A stretch of 64,000 nt of DNA from Ignavibacteria bacterium. GTDB lineage: Bacteria; Bacteroidota; Ignavibacteria; Ignavibacteriales; Ignavibacteriaceae. Within the stretch, counting starts at the first letter, position 1, and each line of letters begins with the position of its first letter. The notes under the pieces were generated by a model. It had not been told where the DNA came from, did not search any database, and worked only from the letters and a program-made list of their open reading frames with translations. Shown here piece after piece: positions 35,885 through 45,594 of this stretch. The stretch is from NCBI GenBank assembly GCA_021286645.1, contig JAJTBZ010000064.1:1-64000 (forward strand), given 5' to 3'. Made by a program: the position numbers and the translations under genes.

Positions 35885-36525
35885 AATATGGTATAGTAGG
35901 CATCTCTGGTAAAATGGGTCAGGAAATTGTAGCCGTTATGAATGAGCGGGGGCATCAGTTAACGATGTCCATGGATATCGTTGCCCAGAACATGCGGGAA
36001 AAACCGGATGTGTTGATTGATTTTTCTTTACCCGCAGCATTTCAAAAAACCAAAGAATTTGTGGAGCATCATAAAGTGCCTTTGGTAATTGGTACCACCG
36101 GGCTAACAGAAACACAACTCGGGCAGATACATCAATTAAGTCTTCTGGTGCCTGTAGTCCAGAGTTATAACTACTCTCTTGGTGTGCATCTTCTTCTTCA
36201 TTGTATCGAATTGGTAAAGGACAAGGTAGCAGATTGGGATGTAGAAATTACCGAAGTACATCATCGGTTTAAGAAAGATAAACCTTCGGGCACCGCGATA
36301 ATGATGAAACAGGCAGTAGGCTCCGATGTCCCGATATCTTCATTACGTCTAGGAAATGTTGTTGGTGAGCATACTATTTCGTTTGGGGGGCTGGGTGAAG
36401 TATTATCATTTAAACATACAGCTCTTTCAAGGCGAACATTCGCCGATGGTGCAGCAAGAGCAGCAGAGGCTATTGAGGGTAAACCGGTTGGACTTTATTC
36501 TTTCCGGCAAATTTTAGGTTTATAA
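35881..36525 (+). CDS. dapB: 4-hydroxy-tetrahydrodipicolinate reductase
   Basis: 214 residues, shorter than the 250-270 of the E. coli type, because the early Rossmann part is compressed. It reduces the DapA product with NAD(P)H. Evidence: nucleotide-binding GISGKMG at 7-13, VLIDFSLPAAF near 45, GTTGLTE at 71, and the catalytic block EVHHRFKKDKPSGTA (about 125-139) with the His and Lys pairs. Compact DapB proteins are common in Bacteroidota. Sits between dapA (4-base overlap) and dapH (30-base gap). Confidence 0.94.
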   Translation: MKYGIVGISGKMGQEIVAVMNERGHQLTMSMDIVAQNMREKPDVLIDFSLPAAFQKTKEFVEHHKVPLVIGTTGLTETQLGQIHQLSLLVPVVQSYNYSLGVHLLLHCIELVKDKVADWDVEITEVHHRFKKDKPSGTAIMMKQAVGSDVPISSLRLGNVVGEHTISFGGLGEVLSFKHTALSRRTFADGAARAAEAIEGKPVGLYSFRQILGL

Positions 36526-36555
36526 ATTTTCGATTACTAATTATAGAGATACACA

Positions 36556-37254
36556 ATGGATTCTTACGAAATAATTAATTTTATTGCTCAATCTTCCAAA
36601 AAGACCCCCGTAAAAGTATACCTGCGTGGATTGTTTCAGGATTTCTTATTTGAAGGTATGGAGTATTACGGAAACGATAAGTTCGGTATACTTTTCTGCG
36701 AAGCAGAAGAATTTATGGACTTTTTGAGTAAGAACGAAGATAAAATCCGGAATTATAGGGTAGAAGCTGACCGTAGGAATTCTGCAGTTCCAATGGCAGA
36801 TCTCACGAAGTATAATGCGCGGATTGAGCCGGGAGCAATTATTCGTGATAAGGTCGAGATCGGCGATAATTGTGTAATTATGATGGGAGCCGTAATTAAT
36901 ATCGGTGCAGTTATTGGTGAGAAAACCATGATAGACATGAATACAGTAATCGGGGGCCGCGCTATTGTAGGCAAAGAATGTCATATAGGAGCGGGCACCG
37001 TAATCGCCGGAGTTATTGAGCCGCCGAGTGCCGAACCGGTAGTGATTGGCGATAATGTTGTTATTGGCGCCAATGCTGTTGTATTGGAAGGTGTAAAAGT
37101 CGGGAATGGATCGGTTATAGCAGCCGGAGCGATTGTTGTTTCCGATGTCCCGGAAAATGTAGTAGTTGCAGGTATGCCGGCACGAGTTATTAAAACGGTA
37201 GACGACAAAACGAAATCAAAGACACTTTTAATTGATTCCTTGCGGAGTTTGTAA
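36556..37254 (+). CDS. dapH: Tetrahydrodipicolinate N-acetyltransferase
   Basis: 232 residues. It acetylates tetrahydrodipicolinate with acetyl-CoA, committing the cell to the acetylase branch of the diaminopimelate pathway. N-terminal DapH domain (1-85) with [19 protein letters not shown], followed by a left-handed parallel beta-helix of hexapeptide repeats (about 90-205: [46 protein letters not shown]). Trimer expected. The length and N-terminal domain distinguish it from the succinylase DapD. No dapL or dapE was seen in the window. Confidence 0.94.
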   Translation: MDSYEIINFIAQSSKKTPVKVYLRGLFQDFLFEGMEYYGNDKFGILFCEAEEFMDFLSKNEDKIRNYRVEADRRNSAVPMADLTKYNARIEPGAIIRDKVEIGDNCVIMMGAVINIGAVIGEKTMIDMNTVIGGRAIVGKECHIGAGTVIAGVIEPPSAEPVVIGDNVVIGANAVVLEGVKVGNGSVIAAGAIVVSDVPENVVVAGMPARVIKTVDDKTKSKTLLIDSLRSL

Positions 37255-37255
37255 A

Positions 37256-38467
37256 TTGCAAAAAGGAAATCAAAAATTTGTTGTTCAGAAATATGGCGGC
37301 AGCTCTGTTGCCGATGCAGAACGGTTACAAAATGTCGCAACGCGGGTAACAAAAAAAGTGCAGGACGGTTATAACGTAGTTGTGGTTGTTTCAGCAATGG
37401 GCAAAACAACGGACAATTTAATTAAGCTCGCGAAACAGGTCACCGACCAGCCCGATGCCCGGGAAATGGATATGCTGCTTACTACGGGGGAGCAGGTATC
37501 TGCTGCATTGCTGGCTATGGCATTACAGGCAAAAGGTATTAGGGCCAAATCGTTAAATGGTTTTCAGGCAAAAATTAAAACAACGGGAAATTTTACTGAA
37601 GCAAAGATTCAGGCAATAGATAAGAAGAAAATTCTGCAACTTCTTACATCGCATCAGGTTTTGGTGGTTACGGGTTTTCAGGGTATTGCCGATGACGATG
37701 AAATTACTACTCTCGGCAGAGGAGGTTCTGATACTTCGGCAGTTGCCCTGGCCGCCGACTTGCAGTTCCCCTGTGAAATTTTTTCTGATGTTGCAGGCAT
37801 TTATACTACGGATCCTAAACTATTCCCGAAAGCAAAAAAGGTTAAACAGATTACCTACGATGAAATGCTTGAATTGGCTGCATCGGGTGCAAAGGTGCTC
37901 CATAGCCGAGCCGTCGAAATAGCAAAGCGTTTTAATATCAGTATTTATTGTGGTTCATCATTTTCTTATGAAGAAGGAAGTTTTGTTGTGAGTGAAGATT
38001 TAATTATTGAAAAATCGGTTGTTTCCGGCTTAACTGTAATGGATAATCAGACCCAGGTTATTATACATGAGTTACCGGTGGATTATGGCATTGTTCGAAA
38101 AGTATTTGAAAAAGTTGCCACCGCTGGCCTGAATATAGATATGATATCCATAATCAATAATAATACTCATCTCGAAGTATCATTCACTATTATCGATGAA
38201 AAAAAGAAACATCTGGAAAGCGCGTTGAAAAAGGTTTTGGAAGGACTTCCCAAATACCGTATTGAATACATTACCGGTTTTTGTAAAGTGTCAGTAGTGG
38301 GGGTAGGTATGAAGTCAGGGATTGGCGTTGCGTCAGATTTCTTCACCGCGCTAAAAAATATTCCTTTCCGCCTGGTTACGACTTCAGAAATAAAAATATC
38401 CTGCCTGATCGAGACAGAAATGAAGCAGGCGGCCGTTGAAGCTCTGGCCAAAAAATTTAAACTGTAA
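37256..38467 (+). CDS. lysC: Aspartate kinase
   Basis: 403 residues. The start is taken as TTG 37256, two bases after the dapH stop, with GGAG 8 bases upstream; an in-frame TTG at 37232 would lie inside dapH without a ribosome binding site. It phosphorylates aspartate, the first step to lysine, threonine and methionine. Kinase motif KYGGSSVADAERL (12-24), TTGEQVSAALLAMAL, TLGRGGSDTSAVALA, and FSDVAGIYTTDPKLFPKAK are visible. Two C-terminal ACT domains (about 255-400) suggest amino-acid feedback. Monofunctional: no homoserine dehydrogenase is fused. It closes the dapA-dapB-dapH-lysC operon, ending at a terminator. Confidence 0.95.
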   Translation: MQKGNQKFVVQKYGGSSVADAERLQNVATRVTKKVQDGYNVVVVVSAMGKTTDNLIKLAKQVTDQPDAREMDMLLTTGEQVSAALLAMALQAKGIRAKSLNGFQAKIKTTGNFTEAKIQAIDKKKILQLLTSHQVLVVTGFQGIADDDEITTLGRGGSDTSAVALAADLQFPCEIFSDVAGIYTTDPKLFPKAKKVKQITYDEMLELAASGAKVLHSRAVEIAKRFNISIYCGSSFSYEEGSFVVSEDLIIEKSVVSGLTVMDNQTQVIIHELPVDYGIVRKVFEKVATAGLNIDMISIINNNTHLEVSFTIIDEKKKHLESALKKVLEGLPKYRIEYITGFCKVSVVGVGMKSGIGVASDFFTALKNIPFRLVTTSEIKISCLIETEMKQAAVEALAKKFKL

Positions 38468-38473
38468 AAATTC

Positions 38474-38501
38474 AGCCTCGATACTTATCGGGGCTTTTTT
38501 T
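38474..38501 (+). terminator. Intrinsic terminator of the dap-lysC operon
   Basis: Stem AGCCTCGAT/ATCGGGGCT (38474-38482 and 38487-38495, one T-G pair) with an ACTT loop and a run of seven T ending at 38501. It starts 6 bases after the lysC stop. Confidence 0.9.
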
Positions 38502-38656
38502 ATTGCTTTTTTGCGAGATTTCTTATTACTTACTTGTTGAAAAAACTTCCCGCGATGTATGGTTATTTTCCTTCCGGATAGTATTTTGTTAGTAGATTTT
38601 TTGTTAGTTCACTGTGCGATACGGGCAGAATAAGCCTATGCAATTATGGAATATTC

Positions 38657-40612
38657 ATGAGTATATTTGATTCATTTCGAAAAATAAGTTTTACAAGCTT
38701 AAAGAAAACCTATTTCAGGCGGGACGTAGAATCAGCATTTTATTTAGGTAAGCCGTTCTCTTTCCCGAAAGTTTTAACAGAGAAAGTTTTCTTAGCTGCC
38801 TGCGGTGAATTGCACGAGGAACATGTAAGAATGAGCGAGAGATTGAAGCTGTTCTCGCGAGTCGAGCCTCAAAAAATGCAAAGAATTGTTACATTGGCTG
38901 ATGGCGTGCTTGAAGGGAGATATGAATGTTACAACTCTCTTCACTTTACTGTGCCCGATGAGATAAACTGGCATCTTGACTATATAGCCGGTTTCGAATA
39001 TCCAATACTTCCGGCATGGAAAGTAGAACCATTTTCAGAACAGGCCGAGGCAGAATTAGGCATCCCTTTGTTTTTAGGGAGTTTTTATCAGGTGTCATGG
39101 CTCGCTGCATCATGGTTGTACACCGGACAAGCGAAATATAAACAGAAGGCATTTCAGATAATCGCTCAATTCTCCGATGAAAATCCAATTGGCGTAGGCG
39201 TACAATGGTTCGAGCGCTCGGTTGCAGCGACCCGGTTAATAAATTTGTATTATTCCCTTACATTACTTGGCTGTAATAGTCCCGAAGACGGGGCCTGTGT
39301 AAAAAGTGCAATGGAATTAGTCTTAGCACACACGGTCTATTTGGAATTGAATACAGAAATTGCAAAAGCTCATGATTACAAAGTCTTTTTAGTTCAGGCA
39401 GCATTGTTAATAGCCGGGAAATTATTACATGCATCAGAATATGGTAAGCGTCTTTCGCTTTCGGCAATACAGCTTATTGAGCAGGAAATCAGAAAGCAGG
39501 TACGTCCCGATGGCGTAATGTATTTCCATTCAATTCCCGCCCATGCAATTACTCTGGAAGTGTTGGCTGTTGTACAGTCATTTTGTAAGGGCGAATTTGT
39601 ACTGAGTAAAGAATTCTACAAGATATATGCAAAGATGACCGGCGTGTTTGAAGAGTATAGAATTGGGAAAGCCCTGTTCCCCAATATAGGCGATGCAGTG
39701 CTTGGCGGAGTTCTGGAGATGGAAGAGCGTAATTGGGAAGATAAAGCATTAAGCATACTCGAACTTGCGAGAGTGCGATGTGGTACTACAGAAATCTTGC
39801 ACAAGGAAGGCTGTTCACTTGAGATGTATTTAGTTGTGGATGAACCGGATAAAATTACCATTGCTGATACACGCGCGAAGAATACGGCTTCTATCGGTTT
39901 GCATGAAGGAGGTCATTATTTATTACGGGATAAGGATATTTCTGTGTTTATCAAAGCGGCAGAGATTGGAAGAAAGGGCAGCGGCCCTCCCGGGCATAAC
40001 GATTCATTTACTTTTGAACTTGACTACCGGATGAAGCAATTCATTGTTGACTCTGGTACATATTCCTTTTTTGCAAAACCGGAAGTAAGAAACAGCTTGC
40101 GATCTGTTATGCACCACAATACTTTTTATGTCGATCATACTCAACTGGCCGAATTTGTTGGAACGATGGGTATAAAATCAGATCTGACCAAGCCTTCTGT
40201 TGAGGAATGGAATTCGGATGAGGGCGAAGATAATTTAACGGTTCAACATTTCGCTTATGTGCGGCTTGAAGATCCGGTAATTTGCAAAAGGAGTTTCCGT
40301 CTGAATAAGAATAAGAGAAAATTCCGGATAAAAGACGAGTTCCTGGGTGGTAGTGAGCATACGGTAATATCCAATCTATACCTTCACCCGGAAGTTGTAG
40401 TAACAATGCTTGATCCTGAAACTTATAATCTTACCCGGGATGGCGATACAATTCAACTCAGATATCATTTTCCGAACGATAATCTGGATCTCTCCTTACA
40501 GGATACGGTATATTCTCCTTCATACGGTGTACTATTGAAATCGAAAAGGCTGCATTTACAATATAGGGACAAACTACCCGCATTCTATAAAATGGAGTTC
40601 AGTTTTCTATGA
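38657..40612 (+). CDS. Heparinase II/III-like protein
   Basis: 651 residues without a signal peptide, so apparently cytoplasmic. An alpha-helical toroid-like N-terminal half (to about 380) contains WFERSVAATRLINLYYSL and AKAHDYKVFLVQAALLI; a C-terminal beta-sandwich half shows GSGPPGHNDSFTFELDY, DSGTYSF and RSVMHHNTFYVD, which are heparinase II/III C-terminal hallmarks. Enzymes of this family cleave uronic-acid polysaccharides by elimination, but many relatives sit in surface-polysaccharide clusters with no proven activity. Missing export signal is odd for a lyase. The stop overlaps the PfkB gene in ATGA, opening a tightly coupled gene string. Confidence 0.8.
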   Translation: MSIFDSFRKISFTSLKKTYFRRDVESAFYLGKPFSFPKVLTEKVFLAACGELHEEHVRMSERLKLFSRVEPQKMQRIVTLADGVLEGRYECYNSLHFTVPDEINWHLDYIAGFEYPILPAWKVEPFSEQAEAELGIPLFLGSFYQVSWLAASWLYTGQAKYKQKAFQIIAQFSDENPIGVGVQWFERSVAATRLINLYYSLTLLGCNSPEDGACVKSAMELVLAHTVYLELNTEIAKAHDYKVFLVQAALLIAGKLLHASEYGKRLSLSAIQLIEQEIRKQVRPDGVMYFHSIPAHAITLEVLAVVQSFCKGEFVLSKEFYKIYAKMTGVFEEYRIGKALFPNIGDAVLGGVLEMEERNWEDKALSILELARVRCGTTEILHKEGCSLEMYLVVDEPDKITIADTRAKNTASIGLHEGGHYLLRDKDISVFIKAAEIGRKGSGPPGHNDSFTFELDYRMKQFIVDSGTYSFFAKPEVRNSLRSVMHHNTFYVDHTQLAEFVGTMGIKSDLTKPSVEEWNSDEGEDNLTVQHFAYVRLEDPVICKRSFRLNKNKRKFRIKDEFLGGSEHTVISNLYLHPEVVVTMLDPETYNLTRDGDTIQLRYHFPNDNLDLSLQDTVYSPSYGVLLKSKRLHLQYRDKLPAFYKMEFSFL

Positions 40613-41490
40613 GATTACTCGTCGCGGGGCATTCAGTCCTTGACCATATAAGCGAGCCGGCAGGATTCAGGTTTCAGCCGGGCGGTGTTTTTTATTCTGC
40701 AATGGCTCTTGCAACTTTGCAGCAACCGGGTGATGGCTATTTTTTGTGCACGTTACTTGAAAAAGGCAAAGAAGATTTATTTGAACAGGCATTCAGAGTA
40801 TTTGATACAGGATATTCCACATATTCTGAGCGAATTCCACGGGTGCATCTTACTATTCATAATGTGGCAGAACGCTGCGAGAGGTTCGAAAATCTGAATC
40901 AGAAAGTTATTATTCCCTTTGGGGATTTGCATAGATTTGACGGGTTGTTAATTAATATGATATCGGGCTTCGAAATGGAGGTTGCTGACCTTGAGCGAAT
41001 CCGCAGCGAATATAACGGACCAATTTATTTTGATGTTCATTCTCTCTCCCGGGGTGTTGGCGAAAGTTTGGTAAGAGAATTCCGCACAATACCTGATTTT
41101 GCAAAATGGGCGTGTCATCTTACCATTGTTCAGGCAAATGAATCAGAGATTTTAACTTTGCTCAGTGACGCGGATGAGTACACAACCTGTCATTGGCTTC
41201 TGACATTAGGAGTGAAAATAGTATTGGTCACCAGGGGTGAGAATGGTTCCACCATGTATGTTATGGGCTCGGGAGGTATGGAGGTAACACATCAATCAGT
41301 TATTCCTGTGCTGGTATGTAACAAGGTTGGCTGCGGGGATACGTTTGGCGCATACTTCTTTTATCATTATATTAAAAACAATAACGCGCCCGATGCCTTC
41401 AGGCTTGCGGGAATAGCGGGTAGTGTGGTTACTCAATTTAATTCAATTAAAGATCTAATGAAAACGGCAGATGATGTTAGACAATTTTAA
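40609..41490 (+). CDS. PfkB-family carbohydrate kinase
   Basis: 293 residues. Ribokinase-like fold: N-terminal MRLLVAGHSVLDHI and GGVFYSAMALATL, a strand GPIYFDVHSLSRGVG, QANESEILTL, and the C-terminal catalytic GCGDTFGAYFF with the catalytic Asp244. It should phosphorylate a sugar or sugar-like substrate with ATP; the substrate is unknown. It overlaps the heparinase-like gene by 4 bases and the next gene by 20 bases, so they are probably translated together and may act on the same sugar pathway. Confidence 0.85.
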   Translation: MRLLVAGHSVLDHISEPAGFRFQPGGVFYSAMALATLQQPGDGYFLCTLLEKGKEDLFEQAFRVFDTGYSTYSERIPRVHLTIHNVAERCERFENLNQKVIIPFGDLHRFDGLLINMISGFEMEVADLERIRSEYNGPIYFDVHSLSRGVGESLVREFRTIPDFAKWACHLTIVQANESEILTLLSDADEYTTCHWLLTLGVKIVLVTRGENGSTMYVMGSGGMEVTHQSVIPVLVCNKVGCGDTFGAYFFYHYIKNNNAPDAFRLAGIAGSVVTQFNSIKDLMKTADDVRQF

Positions 41491-42385
41491 ATTAAAACAA
41501 CGAATATTAATATGCGGCGTAAGCGGCATGCTCGGGCAAAGATGCGCCCGTTATTACTCACAACTTCCGGGATATGAAATAATGGGTGCGGCCCCGGATG
41601 AAACAATTAAGTTTCCCGAGGTCTCGTATGTATATCTGGATTATACACAACGTGAGGAAGTTAAAAAACTGGTAGAAGATTTCTGCCCGGATGTAATAAT
41701 TAATGCAGGCGCGTTTACGAATGTCGATAAATCGGAAACTGAGCGGGAAACGGCCTGGAAAATTAATGTCAAGGGGGTGGAACATATTGCAGAAGCCGCC
41801 CGAATTGTTGATGCCCATGTTGTGCATATATCTTCAGATTATGTTTTTGATGGGAAACGGGGCCCCTATTCCGAAGTAGATGCTCCATGTCCGATAAATT
41901 ATTATGGCAGAACAAAATTAGCAAGTGAAAATGCATTACATATTTCCGGCGCACGGTATTCCATATTGCGAACCAATGTTCTCTATGGAATAATTCCAAA
42001 CGGGAGGTTGGATTTTGTGAGGTGGGTCGTCGATTCTATTAGCCAGGAGAAACAGATTAATATTGTAACGGATCAGTATAACAATCCTACGTTTATTGAC
42101 GATCTGGTTCGGGCTATGGGAACAGTAGTTGATAAAGAGGCATATGGTGTATATCATGTAGCTGGCATGGAAGTGCTTTCCCGATATGATTTTACCATGC
42201 GAATATTACAGGCTTTTGATTTGCCATCCGACCGGGTTGTACCAATATTAACGGAATCATTGAATCAACCTGCTCAGAGGCCGCTTAAAAGTGGTTTATT
42301 GATCCTCAAGGCTCAAAGTGAATTGGGTTACAGCCCTATGAACCTTGATGATTCACTGGAATTAATGAGAAGGGAATTGAGTTAA
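41471..42385 (+). CDS. RmlD-like NAD(P)-dependent sugar reductase
   Basis: 304 residues. Extended short-chain dehydrogenase fold: GVSGMLGQ at 16-23, DVIINAGAFTNVDKSE near 74, VHISSDYVFDG near 118, and YxxxK at Tyr145-Lys149 (YYGRTK). This matches the dTDP-4-dehydrorhamnose reductase family, but no rmlA, rmlB or rmlC is present in the window, so rhamnose synthesis is not established. The ATG at 41471 lies inside the PfkB gene. Its TAA shares a base with the ATG of the GH13 gene (TAATG). Confidence 0.85.
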   Translation: MMLDNFKLKQRILICGVSGMLGQRCARYYSQLPGYEIMGAAPDETIKFPEVSYVYLDYTQREEVKKLVEDFCPDVIINAGAFTNVDKSETERETAWKINVKGVEHIAEAARIVDAHVVHISSDYVFDGKRGPYSEVDAPCPINYYGRTKLASENALHISGARYSILRTNVLYGIIPNGRLDFVRWVVDSISQEKQINIVTDQYNNPTFIDDLVRAMGTVVDKEAYGVYHVAGMEVLSRYDFTMRILQAFDLPSDRVVPILTESLNQPAQRPLKSGLLILKAQSELGYSPMNLDDSLELMRRELS

Positions 42386-44232
42386 TGGAAAACAGGACAG
42401 TCAGTTTGAAAAAATCGGCCATTCATACCCGGGCCATATTCACGCATGCAAAACTGGTGCGACTCTTTGTACTCTTTGTTGTCTGCGCCTGTAGCGCAAA
42501 GGCTCAGGTGCCGCAGTGGGCAAAGGGTGTAGTGTGGTATCAAATTTTCCCGGAGCGTTTTTCTAATGGAGATACTGCCAATGGTCCTTTCGCCGATAAA
42601 GTTTTACCTTCCAGGGTATCACATGAAGGCTGGGCGTTAACCCCGTGGGGCAGTAACTGGTTTGCTCAATCTGACTGGGAAAAGAACTTGCCTGGTTCTT
42701 TTCGCGATAAGCTCGGATATCGTCGTTACGGTGGCGATATTCAGGGTATCATTAATAAACTGGATTATATAAAATCTCTCGGAGTGGGGGCAATATATTT
42801 GAATCCGGTATTTGATGCAGTTTCGCTGCATAAATACGACGGCTCAACATATCACCATATAGATATTAATTTCGGCCCTGACCCGGAAGGGGATAGAAAA
42901 CTTATTGAAACGGAAACACCCGATAATCCGGCAACCTGGGTTTGGACAAAGGCCGATAAATTGTTCCTCGAATTGATTCGGCAGGCACATGCCAGGAATA
43001 TTAAGGTGGTAATTGATGGTGTATTTAACCATACAGGGGTGCAATTTTGGGCATTTCAGGATATTGTTAAAAAAGGAAAAAATTCGAAGTTTGTTGACTG
43101 GTATCAGATAAAGAGTTGGGGTGATTCGACTGCCGAAGGCTTTTCATTTGACTATAAGGGGTGGTGGAATTTTAAGGGATTACCGGAATTCAACAGAACG
43201 AAAGAGAACCTTCACCCGTCTGTAAAACAATATATTATTAACGCTACTAAAAAATGGATGGATCCCAACAATGATGGCAACCCTGATGATGGTATTGATG
43301 GATGGCGGCTTGATGTTGCCAGAGAGGTGCCAATCGGGTTTTGGCGTGACTGGAAGGCAGTTGTAAAAGGTACCAACAGGGATGCTATTATCATAGGAGA
43401 GTTGTGGGAGCTTTCCCCGGACTTTGTTGACAGGAACGGTGTCTTCGACGGATTAATGAATTATAATTTTGCCTATGCAGTTGCAGACTATTTTGTAAAT
43501 AATACATCTATGACTTCCTCTGCTTTTATTGCCCGATTAAAAGAAATCGATATGACGTATCCCGAGGAGAATTTATATGTATTGCAGAATCTTATGTCAT
43601 CGCATGATACAGAGCGACTCATATCTATGATTGCTAATCCGGGCAGGCAGTATGATCGTAATGGCGACGAGAGGAACAAAGATTACAATCCGGGTAAACC
43701 CAAACAGGAATATTATGAAATGCAAAAACTCATCGCGGCATTTCAGTACCTGTATCGTGGTGCCCCGATGATCTATTATGGCGATGAGTCTGGCATGTGG
43801 GGTGCCGATGATCCGCATTGCCGAAAACCAATGGTGTGGGATGAATTACAATATGACGACGAAATTATTACCAGTGCATCAGGGTTTACGGCAGGATTGG
43901 GGAAATACAAAGTAAACGCCGACCGTGGTATGCTTGGTATGTATAGAAGGCTGGGCAGTATGCGGCAATTCAGTCCTGCTTTGCGTACCGGGAAAATAGA
44001 TTTTATAATTAATGAAGATAATAGCAGGGCATTTGGTTTTTACCGTACACAGGGTACTGAAAAGGTTGTTGCCTATTTCAATGCAGGGAAAAGTTCTGAA
44101 GTTGTTGAGATACCGGTAACAGCAAACGAAGTAATAGACATGACAACCGGCGAGCATATTAAAATTTCTGGTGGATTATTGCGGTTCGCTGTTTGGGGAA
44201 ATTCATTTGCAGTTTATAGAATAGCTGAATAA
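42385..44232 (+). CDS. Secreted GH13 alpha-amylase-family glycoside hydrolase
   Basis: 615 residues. The N-terminus has a basic leader, then a hydrophobic segment (about 23-38) ending ACSAKA-Q, a signal peptide with a long n-region. GH13 regions visible: I VVIDGVFNHTG (208-218), II DGWRLDVAREV with nucleophile Asp310, III IIIGELWE with acid/base Glu339, and IV NLMSSHDTE with His407-Asp408. An early WYQIFPERFSNGD motif resembles neopullulanase and cyclomaltodextrinase types. A C-terminal beta domain ends the protein. It probably cleaves alpha-glucans in the periplasm or outside. RarA starts directly after its stop codon. Confidence 0.9.
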   Translation: MENRTVSLKKSAIHTRAIFTHAKLVRLFVLFVVCACSAKAQVPQWAKGVVWYQIFPERFSNGDTANGPFADKVLPSRVSHEGWALTPWGSNWFAQSDWEKNLPGSFRDKLGYRRYGGDIQGIINKLDYIKSLGVGAIYLNPVFDAVSLHKYDGSTYHHIDINFGPDPEGDRKLIETETPDNPATWVWTKADKLFLELIRQAHARNIKVVIDGVFNHTGVQFWAFQDIVKKGKNSKFVDWYQIKSWGDSTAEGFSFDYKGWWNFKGLPEFNRTKENLHPSVKQYIINATKKWMDPNNDGNPDDGIDGWRLDVAREVPIGFWRDWKAVVKGTNRDAIIIGELWELSPDFVDRNGVFDGLMNYNFAYAVADYFVNNTSMTSSAFIARLKEIDMTYPEENLYVLQNLMSSHDTERLISMIANPGRQYDRNGDERNKDYNPGKPKQEYYEMQKLIAAFQYLYRGAPMIYYGDESGMWGADDPHCRKPMVWDELQYDDEIITSASGFTAGLGKYKVNADRGMLGMYRRLGSMRQFSPALRTGKIDFIINEDNSRAFGFYRTQGTEKVVAYFNAGKSSEVVEIPVTANEVIDMTTGEHIKISGGLLRFAVWGNSFAVYRIAE

Positions 44233-45531
44233 ATGAGCGATAATGTATTATTACCACCTCTTGCCGAAAGGGTACGTCCCCGTGAATTAAAGGATTTTAA
44301 AGGGCAGGAGCACCTGATGGAAACCGGCCGTCCGATTCAGGTAATGCTGGCTTCCGGGAAAATTTCTTCATTCCTTTTATGGGGGCCGCCCGGCACGGGT
44401 AAAACAACAATTGCCCGCCTGATTGCTGATCACACTGCAAGTGATTTCCATCAGCTTAATGCAGTTTCTGCAGGGGTAAAAGATGTTCGTGAGGTTATTA
44501 AGCTGGCGGAAGAGAGCAGGGCCGCCGGTAAAAGAACAATTCTTTTTATCGATGAAATTCATCGCTTCAATAAAGCGCAGCAGGATGCTTTGCTGGGCGC
44601 GGTTGAAGCGGGACAAATAATTTTAATTGGCGCAACTACGGAGAATCCCTCATTCGAAATAATTCCCGCGTTGCGTTCGCGTATGCGAACATTTGTGCTA
44701 AACTCACTTGGTGAAGAAGAATTATCCGGGATACTTCAACACGCTTTGCAGGATGATGTAGTATTACGTGAATTGCCTTTAAATATTACCGATGATACGT
44801 ATCTGATGTACCTTGCCGGTGGCGATGCCAGAATTATGTTGAATTTACTGGAGGCTTCGGTTGATTTTCTGACTGCTCAACAAAACCGGGGTAACTTTGA
44901 GTTAACCAAAGAAATTTTGGAAACTGTAGCACAAAGAAAAAACACGTTGTACGATAAAGCGGGGGAAGAGCATTATAATATTATTTCGGCTTTTATTAAA
45001 AGCATTAGAGGGAGTGACCCTGATGCGGCTTTGTACTGGTTGGCACGCATGCTTGAAGGTGGAGAAGACCCGTTATTTATTGCTCGCCGCCTTGTTATTT
45101 TGGCGGCAGAGGATATTGGAAACGCTTCACCAAATGGACTGGTACTGGCCGAAGCAGCTTTTTCGGCGGTGCATAAAATTGGCATGCCGGAAGCAAGAAT
45201 TATATTGGCACAATGCGTAACATATTTGGCAGGGGCTCCGAAGAGTAATGCGGCATACCTGGCAATAGATAAGGCAATCCGGGATGTGCGCCAAAGCCCG
45301 CAGCATGCAGTGCCGTTGCATTTGCGTAACGCCCCAACGGGGTTGATGAAAAATTTAGGATATGGAAAACAGTATAAATATCCACACGATTTTGAAGGCC
45401 ATTTTGTAGAAGAAAACTATCTACCCGAAGAAATGGGTGACAGGCAGTATTATTTCCCAACTAACCTGGGCCAGGAAAAAAATATTTTGGACAGGCTGCA
45501 ACAGTTGTGGAAGAAAAAAAAGAAATATTAA
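44233..45531 (+). CDS. rarA: Replication-associated recombination protein RarA
   Basis: 432 residues, AAA+ ATPase of the RarA/MgsA/WRNIP1 family that acts at stalled replication forks. Walker A GPPGTGKT at 51-58, Walker B ILFIDEIHRF near 104, GATTENPSFEI sensor region near 134, and the C-terminal oligomerisation region with KSIRGSDPDAALYWLARML and HLRNAPT. Normal length. Its ATG directly follows the TAA of the GH13 gene, so it shares a transcript with carbohydrate genes. No functional link is apparent. Confidence 0.95.
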   Translation: MSDNVLLPPLAERVRPRELKDFKGQEHLMETGRPIQVMLASGKISSFLLWGPPGTGKTTIARLIADHTASDFHQLNAVSAGVKDVREVIKLAEESRAAGKRTILFIDEIHRFNKAQQDALLGAVEAGQIILIGATTENPSFEIIPALRSRMRTFVLNSLGEEELSGILQHALQDDVVLRELPLNITDDTYLMYLAGGDARIMLNLLEASVDFLTAQQNRGNFELTKEILETVAQRKNTLYDKAGEEHYNIISAFIKSIRGSDPDAALYWLARMLEGGEDPLFIARRLVILAAEDIGNASPNGLVLAEAAFSAVHKIGMPEARIILAQCVTYLAGAPKSNAAYLAIDKAIRDVRQSPQHAVPLHLRNAPTGLMKNLGYGKQYKYPHDFEGHFVEENYLPEEMGDRQYYFPTNLGQEKNILDRLQQLWKKKKKY

Positions 45532-45538
45532 TTTTCAC

Positions 45539-45567
45539 TTGACGTGTACATTAGTATAATGTATCTT
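45539..45567 (+). promoter_or_regulatory. Candidate promoter upstream of the Nfu gene
   Basis: TTGACG at 45539-45544, a 17-base spacer, TATCTT at 45562-45567. A TATAAT also sits at 45555-45560 but is too close to the -35. The predicted start is about 20 bases before the ribosome binding site TAGGAG at about 45582. Confidence 0.45.
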
Positions 45568-45594
45568 TAAGCGAGTTTATTTATAGGAGTTGAA

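Noticed and set aside
41471-42385. Rhamnose biosynthesis gene rmlD
   Set aside because: The fold fits but rmlA, rmlB and rmlC are absent from the window, so the specific reaction is not supported.
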